A stretch of 64,000 nt of DNA from Megaustenia siamemsis (GCA_032433765.1 JAVIAB010000092.1:102964564-103028563), one strand, 5' to 3'. Counted from the first letter of the stretch, positions 11,258 to 23,141 are shown. Notes: a model not told the origin generated them from the sequence alone. Numbers and translations: made by a program.

Positions 11258-11837
11258 GGGAACTTTGTTAACCTCAGACGAAAGATGTACGAAAGAGGTG
11301 AGATGCAGAATGGCTCAGGCAAAAGCAGCTTTCCAAAAAAACGAGGAAGATACCATGCAATCCATTTTTGACAATAAAAACTAGAAAAAGAGTTCTTAAA
11401 TGTTATGCAGAGCCAGTCTTAACATATGGATGCGAATCATGGACAGTAGGAAAACAGATAAGAAAATCACTGGATTCTGCAGAAATGTGGTTTTACAGAA
11501 GAATGTTGAGAATACCATGGACAGCTAAGAAGAGTAATGAAAACGTTCTGAAAGAGGTCAAAGCAAAAAGAGAGCTAATTTCCAATATTAGGAAGAGACA
11601 ATCATCATTTTTTGGCCATGTAATGAGAAGAGAACAACTGGAATATATTGTAACAACTGGAAAAATTGAGGGACGAAGAGATAGAGGGAAGCAAAGAGAA
11701 AAAATAACAGACAGCTTAAGAGAATGGCTTGGCAGAAGGGCAACAACAGAAATGATAAATAGCTGCCGAGATCGAAAATTGTGGAGAGACATGATCACCT
11801 ACGCCAGTAGGCCCGGTACTTGATGATGATGATGATG
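11258..11837 (+). mobile_element. LINE-B 3' fragment with TSD
   Basis: A 5'-truncated LINE. The frame at 11368-11823 encodes the region after the RT: KRVLKCYAEPVLTYGCESWT, then MWFYRRMLRIPWTAKKSNEN, FFGHVMRRE and WRDMITYASRPGT, closing with a stop and a (GAT)n tail. Upstream, CRMAQAKAAFQK is readable but frameshifted. ATATTGTT occurs at 11250-11257 and at 11838-11845, a target-site duplication that defines the insertion limits. The catalytic RT motif and endonuclease are absent. This is the best-preserved LINE-B 3' end in the window. Confidence 0.92.
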
Positions 11838-12099
11838 ATATTGTTTCCGTTGATTTTTTTTTTTTAACTTTTTCATCCCGCTTGTCTGTGCATGACTACT
11901 TTTCTTTAGTATTATTGTGTACTAATATTAGGGTATTGATGCCATTTTTCCCAAAATAAGTTAATACTAGTAATTTGTTTGTACATTTATAATGAACTCA
12001 TGTATTAAATGCTTTACTGTTAACTGGTTAGAGTGATTATTTCAGTTGTTTCCTGACGGCGAGCTTCTATAATAAATGGAGTAAAGCTTGCTTCTATGT

Positions 12100-12350
12100 T
12101 TCCAGGCACTTTGAGAAAGCGGTGTTATTGTCTATATTCTTCAACGACCAGCGACACGTTTTTTTACGGGTGATGTGGTCGGTGTTACGCCAGGCCTCTT
12201 TTCTTTTCCAGAAAAATCCCTCTTGTCCAATTTTAGAGGTTGGATGAGCCGTGTCGATCCGGAGATAAAAGAAAATTTCCACATCCGGGAATTGAACTCA
12301 GATTCTTCTGGTCGCTTGTAAACACACAAACTACCCAATGTATGAGAATC
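12100..12350 (-). mobile_element. SINE with SINE-1 body and divergent tRNA head
   Basis: On the minus strand the head carries GAGTTCAATTCCCGG, a B-box-like element. Further on, GGATTTTTCTGGAAAAG, a GGCGTAACACCGACCACATC block and ACAATAACACC line up with the SINE-1 core and 3' part. The head (around CTCGGTAGATTC and GGGTAGTTTGTGTG) is not the SINE-1 head. This is either a strongly diverged copy or a related subfamily sharing the body. The overlapping ORFs have no domain. Confidence 0.65.
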
Positions 12351-14535
12351 TACCGAGGAGTATGTCGGGAGACTGTGAATAAAGGTCATACGTCCTGTGT
12401 CTGTCGCAAAGAGATGTATAAACATCTTAAAATTATTATTTAATTTCGAGTATGGGAACAAATATTCTTACCGCGAGTAGAATCAGCGACCAAACATTCA
12501 TCAAGGACAGTAGGTTCACTTGGCCACGCGCTCTTCATGAATAGACCATTATCACTTGTCAATTAATTCAAAGCAATGAGCTTTGTTTTCTGTGCAAAAC
12601 ACAATTATATTTATCTGAACATTAACTTTCAATTCCAGTAAGTGAACACTTAGTGTTGATGGGCAGCAACAAAATCTCTTTACCTTGCTCAGCCTGTGAC
12701 CACCATTTTCATTGTTCCCTAAGTCTGTCTCATACATAATTTTTACTCCCTGCTGGTCTATGCCAGGTTTTTTCCCCCTCTCCTCCAAAGTCATCAAAAT
12801 AGTAGCTCCTATGATGGTTCGAATACGTGACCGGCCCAGCTCCAGAGTCCTCCTGTTATCTTTGTAAAAAAATAAAAATAAATAAAAACTATGTATAATA
12901 CTTGCTATTTTAGATATCAGAACATTTTTTCCACTCTCCGCCTTTGAAATTATTAATGTTATTGGATTCATGCCAGTTGTTTTTGAGAGGAGATCATAGG
13001 GGAATTAGGTGCTGTTTCTTACAGGCATTCCTATACACCTGGTTGGGCAAAGGGGATCAGAACTGGTATCAATTCCGCTGCTTCTATAGCGAATCTTGTA
13101 GCAGGCCCTGGAAATCTGTGAAACGAATGCAACAACGTGTTCTCGCTAAGTAAGCTCTGTACTTGTCCGCCGGCCTGGCCCGACTCGCTAGCTTATCGAA
13201 GTTTCAGTTATCGATATTTGAAATACCAAATGTACAGCGTATGTCAGTGGTGCGATGTGTGGTACACTTTGGTTATCGGGTTACAAGCGACTGAGCGGGA
13301 GTTGTCTTCATATTATTGCTCCAGTGTTTTATTTGTCTTTGTTTTTTTTTTGCCCATTGTGTCAAATGTGTACACTAATTTTGTCCTTACGAGGATAGGT
13401 TTCATTATTGGGAAATTTAGGAATTTGTTTGCAGGCATTAGTGATTATTATTGTTTGGACTGTGGTGTTAAACATATATCGCTGTGCCTGTGAGATATCA
13501 GCCATTCTGTGGTAAGTAATAATTCGGCTATTATTGTTATGAACAGATACGTAGAATCGTGAAAACTAATGGAACACATGAAAATAAACTTGTATGATGG
13601 AAAAAAAATTCTTCCTCTTTATTCTTACCTCTTCTTTTTTTCTTTTCTTCTTCTTTTTGGTTGCATATCTACAAACTAGTCATTGGTTAATACATCTTGT
13701 AATGCCGTGTTAAACAGCAACATAATCTAAACACCTTTTGTCATTCCAACTCTCTGAAGTGCCACCAGTCTAGGTCAGGTTGTTCATCTTATTCTCTGTT
13801 GGGTTTGTCATTGGTCTGCCTGTCCACCCCTTCCCCTCGCTAGTCCACCAAGGCATGATAGTTCTTGTAAAAACGGCAAGTCCTCGTCTGAGAATTTGGC
13901 TTTTACAGCACATATAAATCTCCAAACAGCTGAGCAAGATTCTACTCCATATCCCCGCTATACCGCTGGTTAATCTGGGCCAGCGAGTAGAAGTCAAATG
14001 AGAAGACAACCGGACACTCACAAATACCTTGCTGAAGTCGTTTGTTTTGATCCAAAAAGTTGAGATCATCGTTGGTAGCTTGCTGTCAACCTTGACCTAA
14101 CTCAAATAACGCTCTTTGAACTCCCTTTCCAGGGCGGACGACGAATAAAAGTATTCCAAATGCGGAGGTTGTGTAGAAGAAGCAGCAGTAACAGACTGTA
14201 GAGACATTGAGGACTAGCAAACAGCCCATAATAGTACTACTTTGGAAAATGAAGGGAAAATATACTGCCTATAGGGTATACCCCTAGTAAGTCATACCGG
14301 AACATGCATACACAGTTATTAAGGCTCAATTTGGACTCAGATAAAATAGCCGTACCGATGATACTTCACTCTCACGGAATCCTTACTCTACACAGCTATT
14401 TAATGTTAGACAACTTAACTGAACCCTATTATAGAGCAGGAAAAATGATTGTAAACTGGGACAGCAAAATATGATCTGTAATAGAAGAATGTGGTATGCA
14501 AAGGCTATTGCCTGATAATCATTATCAACATCATC
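12351..14535. other. Long stretch without supported features
   Basis: Several ORFs of 60-139 codons occur (for example 12552-12971 minus, 13137-13493 plus, 13770-14069 minus). None shows a domain, repeat or good splice context. There is a T/C-rich tract at about 13610-13665. A short GATGAACAACC-like relic near 13775 is too weak to call. Confidence 0.45.
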
Positions 14536-14537
14536 AT

Positions 14538-14980
14538 CATCAAGTACCATACCATGTTGGCGTAGGATATCATGTCTCTCCACAACTTTCGATCTTGACA
14601 ATTACTTATCATTTCTGATGTTGACTTTCTGCCAAGCTATTCTCTTAAGCTCTCTGATGTCTTTTCTCTTTGCTTACCTCTATCTCCTCGTCCGTCGATC
14701 GTTCAAGTTGTCACAATATATTCCACCTGTTCCCTTCTCATTACATAACTAAAAAATGATAATTCTTTCTTCCAAATATCGAAAATGAGCTCTCTTTTTA
14801 CTTTGGCTTCTTTCATAACGTTTTCAGTACGCTTCTTAGTTGTCCGTGGTAACATTCCTCCTTAAAACCACATTTCTACAGCCTCCAATGATTTTCTTGT
14901 CTGTTGTCCTATTGTCCATGATTTATATCCGTATGTTAAGATTGGCTCTACATAACATTTTAGAACAAAGGTCCCATCAT
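14538..14980 (-). mobile_element. LINE-B 3' fragment
   Basis: The minus strand reads VLKCYVEPILTYGYKSWTIG, then a WF residue pair, an LSFFSYVMRREQVEYIVTT segment and a broken C-terminus. It is equivalent to 11392-11823 but with several stops and indels. The 3' end is the (CAT)n run at 14529-14541. It is too decayed to be active and clearly older than the copy at 11.3 kb. Confidence 0.85.
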
Positions 14981-14989
14981 TTACGATGT

Positions 14990-15855
14990 CGGTGTGAGAC
15001 TCCCACAATTGAGAGTCAAGCTAGATATGAGCAGGATGGGTCAGATGTATGGATGGGTTATAACTACCCTGCTAGCTGAACTTTCAATGTACATATTTTC
15101 CGTCATATGTTGGGAAGGACAGTGCATCTATTAGCCTGTATGAGCACAGGGAAGTGGATCTCAGTAATCATTTAGTAATCACTTGTTTAAAAAATAATAA
15201 TACATGAAAAAGATAGTATCAAGAAAGTGGCTTCTTTTGTGTTACCGGGAAATGCAACTTTATTTGGTTATTGTAATCGCAACATTGTGACAACAGGTAA
15301 CATTTTAAACTCAACTTGTGGTGTTATTCACCATTGCGTCATTGCTCTAATATTAGTCGTTCCCTATATCGCTTTACCTGTAAGCTTGTTGATCTTGTAC
15401 TTAAAGAAACATGAATTCAGGAGGGCGGATTCACGTAGGTGTAGGAAATAGCGGTGGGTGGGGGGAACATTAACGTTCCAAAAGCGTCCTCTTGTCGACT
15501 TGGATGTAAAAAAAAACATTATAAAATATAAATGTATACCTGGCTTTTGTTCGGGGAAGGAAAGATATCCAGAAAGAGAGTTGCACGAACGTATTGCCCA
15601 AGGGAAGTGTCAACCTTATCTATCTATCCTATTGCGGCATTAATACGGTCGAACATTTGTTTAAAAAAAAAAAAAAAAAAACGCGAAAGTGTGATCTCCC
15701 CTTAGTCGACGTCACAAAATTTACAGTGGTTCTTAAATATTGTTGAAGATCGCTTCTCGGTAAAGTTTAGTCCGGTAAATTAAAGTTCGCAAGAGTAACA
15801 TCCCCGTTAGTATCATTATACTTTATACTAATCGTAGGGTTAGTTTTATAATAAA
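14990..15855. other. No supported gene; A-rich run
   Basis: Contains a poly-A run near 15662-15680 and short ORFs (15227-15451, 15458-15643) without domains. Confidence 0.4.
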
Positions 15856-15870
15856 ACTAACTCTAAACCA

Positions 15871-16121
15871 GGGAGCCGCGATAGCTCAGTGGTTAGTGAA
15901 CTGGACTACATATGACAAGAGAGCGGGTTCGATCCTGATCGACGGTTACCGGGTTCACCCAGCCCTAAATGGGTACCGGATTTTTAATCTGAGAGCGTAA
16001 AGCGGCACGGGCGTAATACCGACCACATTATCCCAAAAAAAACATGTGTCTGTAAAAAGTATGGTTGCTAACACCATATTCCCTAAACGCCACTTGGCGT
16101 GACGGGGCTCTTTACTACGTT
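15871..16121 (+). mobile_element. SINE-1 copy with imperfect TSD
   Basis: Full-length: head GGGAGCCGCGATAGCTCAGT, B box GGTTCGATCC, core CACCCAGCCCTAAATGGG, GCGTAATACCGACCACATTA and the hairpin CGCCACTTGGCG, ending TTTACTACGTT. ACTAACTCTAAACCA on the left (15856-15870) and ACTAACCCTGAACCT on the right (16122-16136) match at 12 of 15 positions, so the insertion is old but its target-site duplication is still readable. Confidence 0.93.
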
Positions 16122-16204
16122 ACTAACCCTGAACCTAAATACTAACATTATTTTTAGTATTGGAAACCACTGTTGTTATTACCCGCTTCTCAATTCAGGT
16201 GCTC

Positions 16205-16245
16205 TTATTTTATTATTATTATTTTTATTATTTTATTATTAATTT
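16205..16245 (+). repeat. (ATT)n-rich microsatellite
   Basis: TTATTATTATTATTTTTATT-type simple sequence. A shorter ATT run occurs at about 16506-16521. Confidence 0.8.
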
Positions 16246-16651
16246 AAGTATGGTCATTTAGATGCGTTATCTGACATATCCACTCTGATGCAACTGGGCC
16301 TTTTAATTCGCTTTTATAAGGTCTTTACCCAGGCATTATTTTTCTTTTATTTAGAATTAGGGGCCTTCAAATGACAGATTGAGAACCACCGAATAAAGTG
16401 CAATGTTTACTCAAGGGAACACTACTATTCCGAACTGAAATAATTTATTGGACTAAACTTGACCGCTACCTATAAAGTTCAAGTTGATGACCAGAATTTG
16501 GAAATTATTATTATTATTATTTTACATTTTAATGATACCGAGCACTAAAATAAAATGTTACCTGTTTGATGCTTAGGATACCGCGGAAAGCTAGAAAAAA
16601 AATCCAAACAGGGGAACTTCGTCTTAAATAGAGATATGAAAAAAAAAATAT

Positions 16652-16805
16652 GGCATGTGCTGAGACTGCTACGATGGGGACTACAGTTACCTTTATTTGT
16701 TTTGGAGATGAGTTAGTAATTCGGATGATTCCACTGGCACGGGCGGTTGGGCGATTATGGATTTTAATTCGTTTGCAGTGATACCGAGGCCTTCCATAAC
16801 CAATG
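16652..16805 (+). repeat. Dispersed repeat, copy 1 (about 150 bp)
   Basis: From GTGCTGAGACTGCTACGATG to GAGGCCTTCCATAACCAAT this is nearly identical to 24886-25027 in the same orientation. Differences are a few substitutions and single-base indels. No terminal repeats, tRNA boxes or coding frame are evident. Its origin is unknown. Confidence 0.85.
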
Positions 16806-17439
16806 AAATAGAAAAGAAGAAAGATTGTAAAACAAATTAGGAAAAATAAGTCCAGATATGTGGGGCATGAGTAGGGAAGAGGCAAATTTGAATATTCAGC
16901 AACCTCGGGAAGATAGAAGACCGAAGAGACAGAGATAGGTAATGGGAAAATATGATGAGTAGTTTTTGACGATGTTGTATGGGAAAAGAATGAACATTGG
17001 AACTGTTAAAGATTGAGAATTATGTAGGTCATTATATCCGACGTCTCTCCTAGTGCTCTAACAATGTTTTTGAAAGTGTGTCACATTTTTGTCACAACGG
17101 AGCCAGTGACATGTAATCGCACCAGGTCTCATGTCAGATTTCTATAAATGTAGGTACAATATTATAAGTTATACTATATATGTTAAGGTTTTAATAATAA
17201 TGACATAATAATATCCATCATCGCAGACGATGATAGAATAGCTTCAATCTTATGTGATTGCACCGATCTTATCTGTGCAGAGTTATATGTTGGCACCTGC
17301 CACATGTGAGATAGTATGGCAAAAGCTGATCACTTAGGTTTTGATTTGGTCTAAAATTTCTGGCAGAGCGTTCTCCTTGAACCTCACAGTTTTAATTGTT
17401 TCTGTGAACAGTAGAAACTTCTAGTAACGCCATAGTGGA

Positions 17440-17768
17440 CGATCACTGTCGATATTGAAAACTTCCCAGAGACATCTTAATTGAAGCATTACCTCTGTCT
17501 TCCTCCGGTTGCCTCTGCTGAGTTCGCCGTACAACATCAGTGCTTCGTGCATGCGGGCAGCATTCCCATCTCACTTGGAATTTAGCAGCGCGTGGATGCT
17601 TATGATTCTGACTCTCGTGATGAATTATGTTATCCTGCCACCTTATTCCAAGCAATCTGCAGAGACATTTCTTTGTATAATTAGATCAATCTCCTGGCCT
17701 ATCTCCTATGCTCTCTCAATGACTCACTGGCTTACAGCAGAGTTGCGATCACTACAGGCGTAGACGTC
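17440..17768 (-). mobile_element. LINE-E-like C-terminal fragment
   Basis: Minus-strand frames contain TPVVIATLL at the start, LGIRWQDNIIHHESQ in the middle and LYGELSRGNRRKTEV with FNIDSD near the end. The order matches the region after the RT in LFADD-type LINEs, where a conserved LGIRWQD and a later LYGEL motif occur. At least three frameshifts are needed to read it. It is a separate copy from the larger one at 18880-20030. Confidence 0.75.
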
Positions 17769-17774
17769 TAGCTT

Positions 17775-17800
17775 TTCTTTCTTTCTTTCTTTTTTTTTTA
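17775..17800 (+). repeat. (CTTT)n tract
   Basis: Short TTTC/CTTT tetranucleotide run followed by poly-T. Confidence 0.8.
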
Positions 17801-18118
17801 AATCTGATTCCCATTCTCTCATGCTTTCGCTATCACTCGATCTTCTAAAGACAGGACTGGCGTTGGAGGTTATTGTGTCAAGCTCGCATTTTATGTTTGT
17901 TTATCTGGAGAATGTGTTATCAAGATAGTTGAAGCTGTCAACCTAAAAGAAAGCCGCCAATGAGTTATTTAAATCACATCACGTTATATATTTTTTTGTT
18001 GTATTCATAGATGGATAGATTGGTGTTTATTCAAAACGAATAGAACGGTGTTTATTTATCATTGCTAACAGAGGATTTTACTAAAGTGAGGTTTACATGA
18101 GAGCGCTATGAGTCTCTG

Positions 18119-18874
18119 GCTTCTAGTTGTAGTTGGAGCTTTCGGGTGTGTTGTCTGCTTCTAGTTGTAGTTGGAGCTTTCGGGTGTGTTGTCTGCTTCT
18201 AGTTGTAGTTGGAGCTTTCAGGTGTGTTGTCTGCTTCTAATTGTAGTTGGTGCTTTCGGGTGTGTTGTCTGCTTCTAGTTGTAGTTGGAGCTTTCGGGTG
18301 TGTTGTCTGCTTCTAGTTGTAGTTGGGGCTTTCGGGTGTGTTGTCTGCTTCTAGTTGTAGTTGGAGCTTTCGGGTGTGTTGTCTGCTTCTAGTTGTAGTT
18401 GGAGCTTTCGGGTGTGTTGTCTGCTTCTAGTTGTAGTTGGAGCTTTCGGGTGTGTTGTCTGCTTCTAGTTGTAGTTGGAGCTTTCGGGTGTGTTGTCTGC
18501 TTCTAGTTGTAGTTGGAGCTTTCGGGTGTGTTGTCTGCTTCTAGTTGTAGTTGGAGCTTTCGGGTGTGTTGTCTGCTTCTAGTTGTAGTTGGAGTTTTCG
18601 GGTGTGTTGTCTGCTTCTAGTTGTAGTTGGAGCTTTCGGGTGTGTTGTCTGCTTCTAGTTGTAGTTGGAGCTTTCGGGTGTGTTGTCTGCTTCTAGTTGT
18701 AGTTGGAGCTTTCGGGTGTGTTGTCTGCTTCTAGTTGTAGTTGGAGCTTTCGGGTGTGTTGTCTGTTTCTAGTTGTAGTTGGAGCTTTCGGGTGTGTTGT
18801 CTGTTTCTAGTTGTAGTTGGAGCTTTCGGGTGTGTTGTCTGCTTCTAGTTGTAGTTGGAGCTTTCGGATGTGTT
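18119..18874. repeat. Minisatellite, 38-bp unit, about 20 copies
   Basis: Units GCTTCTAGTTGTAGTTGGAG plus CTTTCGGGTGTGTTGTCT repeat with an exact 38-bp step: the first starts at 18119 and the last at 18841, exactly 19 periods apart with no net indel. Variation is confined to rare single substitutions. Such homogeneity implies recent expansion or ongoing homogenisation. The array adjoins the 3' side of the LINE-E copy. Confidence 0.97.
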
Positions 18875-18879
18875 TACAA

Positions 18880-19557
18880 TGATTGCGATCTGCAGCTATT
18901 TCTTCCTAGGCTACAGGGTTTTCAGATTTCATAGAGTTTCAGAGTCTTCATGTCACGTTTAAACACGTCTACAAATCGAACTTTTGAGCACCTCCTAGTT
19001 CTTTTGACATCTGCTGGTTGTCCATAAAACATATCCTTTGGTATGTGGTCATCTTACATACGGTGTACATGGCCATGCCAGCGTAACCTACGTTGTTTGA
19101 GCAGCGTGTAGATGTTCGGGAGGCCTATGCAAGTGAGGACCTCCACGTTTGTCACTTTGTCCTTCTAGGTGATACCAAAAAAAAAAAAAAAAAGAATCGT
19201 CGATAAAGATGACAGGTGATGACGTAACCGAGTATATTAGTTTTCTGCAAACTTATGCCCAAATCTCTGCGGGCATGGGGAAAACGATCTGCCATGCTCT
19301 GGAGTTCTTAACTTTGCGTGACAAGTGCAACGTCTTCAGCAAATAACAGGTCTGTAATAGTGATATGTCTGATTTTGGACCTTGCCTTTAGTCTTGAGAG
19401 ATTGAACAACCGACCATCAGATCTTGTATGAAGATAAACTCATTCGTTCGCATTTGAGAATGCATGTTTCAGCGGAACAGCGGAGAACAATCCAATTCGG
19501 GTCGGAGAAGAACGCATCCCTGCTTGACACCACTGCGAACGTTGAAGGGTTGTGATG
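18880..19557 (-). mobile_element. LINE-E RT and C-terminal region (3' part)
   Basis: The minus strand reads PFNVRSGVKQGCVL (RT block), then ITITDLLFAEDVALVTQS, where the catalytic FADD motif appears as FAED. Next come LQSMADRFS and, further on, CIGLPNIYTLLKQRRLRWHG with HVHRM. The last part reads QPADVKRT and DVFKRDMKTL. An A/T homopolymer near 19179-19193 and several frameshifts break the frame. This is a reverse-transcriptase gene of a non-LTR retrotransposon, not functional. It continues beyond the SINE at 19558-19820. Confidence 0.88.
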
Positions 19558-19820
19558 TAAGTAAAGTAAAGAGCCCCGTGACGCCAGGTGGCGTATAGGG
19601 AATAAGGTGTTAACGACCATAATTTGTATAGACCTTCGGCACATGATTTTTGGGGTAATGTGGTCGGCATTACGCCCGTGTCGCTTTACTTTCCCAGAAA
19701 AAATCATGTACCCATTTAAGGCTGGGTGAACCGGAAAGCCGACGATTACGATTAGGATCGAAACCGACCTCTTGTCCTTTGCAGCCCAGTTCACTAACCA
19801 CTGAGCTATCGCGGCTCCCA
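19558..19820 (-). mobile_element. SINE-1 copy inside LINE-E
   Basis: Complete SINE-1 on the minus strand: the 5' head GGGAGCCGCGATAGCTCAGT ends at 19820 and the T-rich tail, TTTACTTTACTT in its own sense, lies at 19558-19572. The terminal hairpin is CGCCACCTGGCG, a one-base variant. LINE-E coding sequence lies on both sides. I see no clear TSD. The flanking RT sequence skips part of the conserved RT, so a deletion probably accompanied or followed insertion. Confidence 0.93.
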
Positions 19821-20030
19821 CGACTAGGTCAAAGGCCTTTTGTAAGGTCGACGAAGACGATGAAGAGAGTTTTTTTGCTGCTCACTCGATTTTTTGAACG
19901 TAAAGAGAAAATCATGTCTGCAGTTGATCTTTCGGATCTAAAGCCGCATTGTGATTTAGGATATACGCACTCTGCGAGTAGCCTTCTTAAGGTGACTATG
20001 TGAGTCTTTTCTTGGGAAGAGAGTGTACTA
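19821..20030 (-). mobile_element. LINE-E RT (5' part)
   Basis: Minus-strand frame 19829-20107 contains PKSQCGFRSERSTADMIFSL and KTLFIVFVDLTKGL, the RT palm segment usually read as QCGFR...TADMIF...FVDLTKAFD. The catalytic Asp of the FVDLTKAFD-type motif is present, but the residues after it are lost at the SINE junction. It belongs to the same element as 18880-19557. Confidence 0.85.
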
Positions 20031-20386
20031 TTGAGAAGTGATGACAAATTATTTTTTTTTGCTTTGAAAATTATGTTGTAAGTTTGCTTCATGCTGAACA
20101 ACTTCACTTACCTAATCTGTGAAACATGAAAGAACCAAATTCGTCTCACAGCTTCAGTGAAGGAAAGACATTTCAGAAATCAGCCGTGATAAAGAAATGT
20201 AGAAAACTGAGTAAAAAATATAAGCCAGGGCAAGATTGTTTTCATTAAACAAGCTCAGTAGATATGATCAAGTCAATATCTTCAGATTTGGAACAAGTCA
20301 CTGTTGCCGCAGAACACACATCCTCTGAGCAGTCAGGTAGATTCCTGAACCCTCTTTACTTTACAAAACAGTATCGCTCTAGCTAA

Positions 20387-20607
20387 TACGTGCTTTAGCA
20401 CATCATGAGAAGAGGAACGTTGGAATACTTGGTTACAACTGGCAAAATAAAAGGAAAGAGGGATCGCGGACGACAAAGAGAGAAAATACTGGATAGTTTG
20501 GTGTCGTGGCAAGTCAAACAGTCAACAACAGAACTGATACGATGTACTGTAGATAGAAGATTGTGGAAGGACATGATCGCCTATGCCAACCGGCATGGCA
20601 CATGATG
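20387..20607 (+). mobile_element. LINE-B 3' fragment with 14-bp TSD
   Basis: Open frame 20405-20605 encodes MRRGTLEYLVTTGKIKGKRD and a C-terminus WKDMIAYANRHGT, the last 66 residues of LINE-B. It ends ACATGATG. ATCGCTCTAGCTAA (20373-20386) and ATCGCTCTAGTTAA (20608-20621) form a 14-bp TSD with one mismatch. It is a strongly 5'-truncated insertion, with its final frame still open. Confidence 0.93.
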
Positions 20608-20621
20608 ATCGCTCTAGTTAA

Positions 20622-22600
20622 AATAACAAATATATTTATGAAAACATGGCACACAGAGAGTAAAACTGCACGGCAGACAAAGGACACCAGCCTCGACCTT
20701 AAACGTTCTTTCCGGTATGTGACCTCTGCTGATTTATATGTATAAGGTGATCGGTGGACAACACAGATTGAATCGATAACTCACTCGCAGGCTTGCAGGC
20801 TTGTAATGTTCTCTAAATGCTACTGTTTAGTGTGGTTAAAAAGCTGAACACCTCATGGCAGCCATTATATTACTTGAGACTATAGATACCTGATGAAAAG
20901 AAAGGAATGTGTAACGTATTTTTTCATGGGAAGTTGATGGGGGGGGGGGGGGGGGGGCGGGGGAGAGACAAGATGTTTCAACAGAAACATAATGCCATTA
21001 ACGTCACGAAAAAAAGATTGTTAGATGTTAAGTTTAGGAGCCGTGTGACCACCAGCCATTCGCCATGAGATCTCACTATGAAATTATTTGTAACACTGTC
21101 CTTTGAATGGTGTTCTGATTAAGTCTAATTATCAATGCTGTCTCCGCAATGGAGATTGGCTGGTATATAGCACTGTTTTGCTATGTCTCTTGCAAGGAGA
21201 GTCCACTTTATAGTAGACTTTCTAGATCAGTGCTTGAAACTTCAGATACCATTCACATCAAAGCCGCTTTGTCACGAAGTACGTTCTTACTTCTAGGCTG
21301 TTAGGTCTCATATGTCATCTCAAAAGCCACCGCCATAGAGAATGATGGCGATGGGTCCTTATCAAAGCTAATGAACGAACACACATGACTAAGTTGTTAG
21401 GACCCAGAGTAATGAATAGATAGCATCGCTGTATCATGGCAGGTATGACGTGGAAGGAGACTAAGGAGAATTGCATTTAGGCTAGCCACCGTTACTGTTT
21501 TCAAAGAAATAAGCCACCAAATTTCATAAATATGTAACAAGTCAACATAAAGGGACAGGGAGGAAGGCTTAAAAGTATTTGGAGAAGAGAGGCGGAAACA
21601 TGACACATCTGGGAAATATATGAAAACATGATTTAAAGAAGTTGGCACCAAACAAGATGACTTAGAAAATGTTTTATGAAGACTTGTGCTTCTTAGGAAG
21701 TTGAAATAAGGAAAGAAATAACTCAGTGGTAACATTTAGAGGCGTAGAACACAGAACATATTGCTGTTCTTTCTTGTTTATTTTTTTCACACTTTTCTCA
21801 ATTTCGAACCAGATACCTATTTTCTTGTTTACCCTGACCAGCTGAAGACAAACTGAAAGCGATCCATCTTTGTGGTCACCACTTTCTTGGTTTGTCCGAA
21901 CTTATTTCCTAATTCTTTCATGTGAGCCGTCTTGTAATACTTATGACATGTTCTACGTGTGTAGACGTATTCTACATGTTATACGTGTTCTCTGTGTGTA
22001 GTTACCATCACAAACCTGGCTCTTTGTGAATTTCTAAATGCCCTACACTTCGAGTAGTGATGGTATTATGTATGAAGCACATCATATCTGTAATAAGATC
22101 AATGTCGTGACCCACAATTATATCTTTTCTAAATGTCACTGCCAGAAACACTGTAGCGTGTACTGTTGTTTTGTCACCTTGCATTGATCGAAGGTGAGTC
22201 ATATCTCCGTCCTGGGATTAAGTTATCATAATTTATACGGCAGACTGTGCGTATAGCAGTCCCGGAGTTAAATCCAGAGAGAATTTGATTGATAAACTAC
22301 GTGGGCGGGGAATCAAAAGAGTTCGATAACATGTTCTGTAGCGGTGGTGATATATGTAATGATTTGTGTGCTTGCCTTTGGTATGTTATCCTTCTCCTGA
22401 TCTAGACATTGTTGAGTGGTGTCATGTAGAACGGTTTTGAATGTTGTCGCCGTTACCAGTTCTATTATTTCAATGTTTTATATTGGCATACACAATGCAC
22501 CAGCACCTACGATATTACACATGACGTATCAGATCTAACACAATGTGACATTTATAATTCAGTAGATGGTTTACCGTAATATACGGTTTTATATCTTCAA
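20622..22600. other. Stretch without supported gene; poly-G run
   Basis: A G-rich run at 20939-20961 is the only notable simple sequence. ATCAATGCTGTCTCCGCAATGG with GCTGG near 21130-21160 resembles a fragment of the LINE-A 3' end. ORFs at 21397-21735 and 22008-22202 (minus) show no domain. Confidence 0.45.
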
Positions 22601-22604
22601 ACAT

Positions 22605-22775
22605 GAGGGCGTCAATGGTATAGTGCTAATACGTTGACTTGGCGATTAGGTGATCGTCGTTTCAAACGTAGCTTGGAGCTCTCTATTTTATCGATCTGAT
22701 CAGTGAATGAGCTCACTGATTGGGGCGGAAAGTAAAGACAACGAGAGAGCTACTGTCCCAGTCGCCTCTGAAATG
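22605..22775 (+). mobile_element. tRNA-like SINE
   Basis: GCGTCAATGGTATAGTGC at about 22610 is A-box-like and GTTTCAAACGTAGC at about 22660 is B-box-like. The head is followed by about 100 bp with a GAGCTCACTGATTGGGGCGG motif. It is distinct from SINE-1. No TSD was identified. Confidence 0.55.
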
Positions 22776-23141
22776 TTTAGGTGAAATATGATTTCACTCC
22801 CCTTACAACTTATGTCACGGGACACTACTTTTTTTTATGTCTCGAAGTGTTGCCAGTAGTGCATTGCTTTATATTGGTGTTATGTTATTTTCTACATATG
22901 CTCGTGCAGTTTTTTAGGAGGAATCGAAGCTGCAATGCACAGAAATGGAGATGGGGAGAAAATCTTCAATCTGTTTTCTTACAAAAAATTCTCTGGACGT
23001 GAGAATTCAAATTCTTTAATCATTTAGTATAGCAGGGTATGGGTTGAGTGAACTTTGGCTCAGTATTTTGAGCAGAACACAGTAACTTTCTTCTGATGTG
23101 ATGTGACAGTCCTTTTCTGACTCTAGAACCTGGTGTGAAGA

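Noticed and set aside
12552..12971. 139-codon minus-strand ORF
   Set aside because: No domain or homologue recognised and no good start or splice context.
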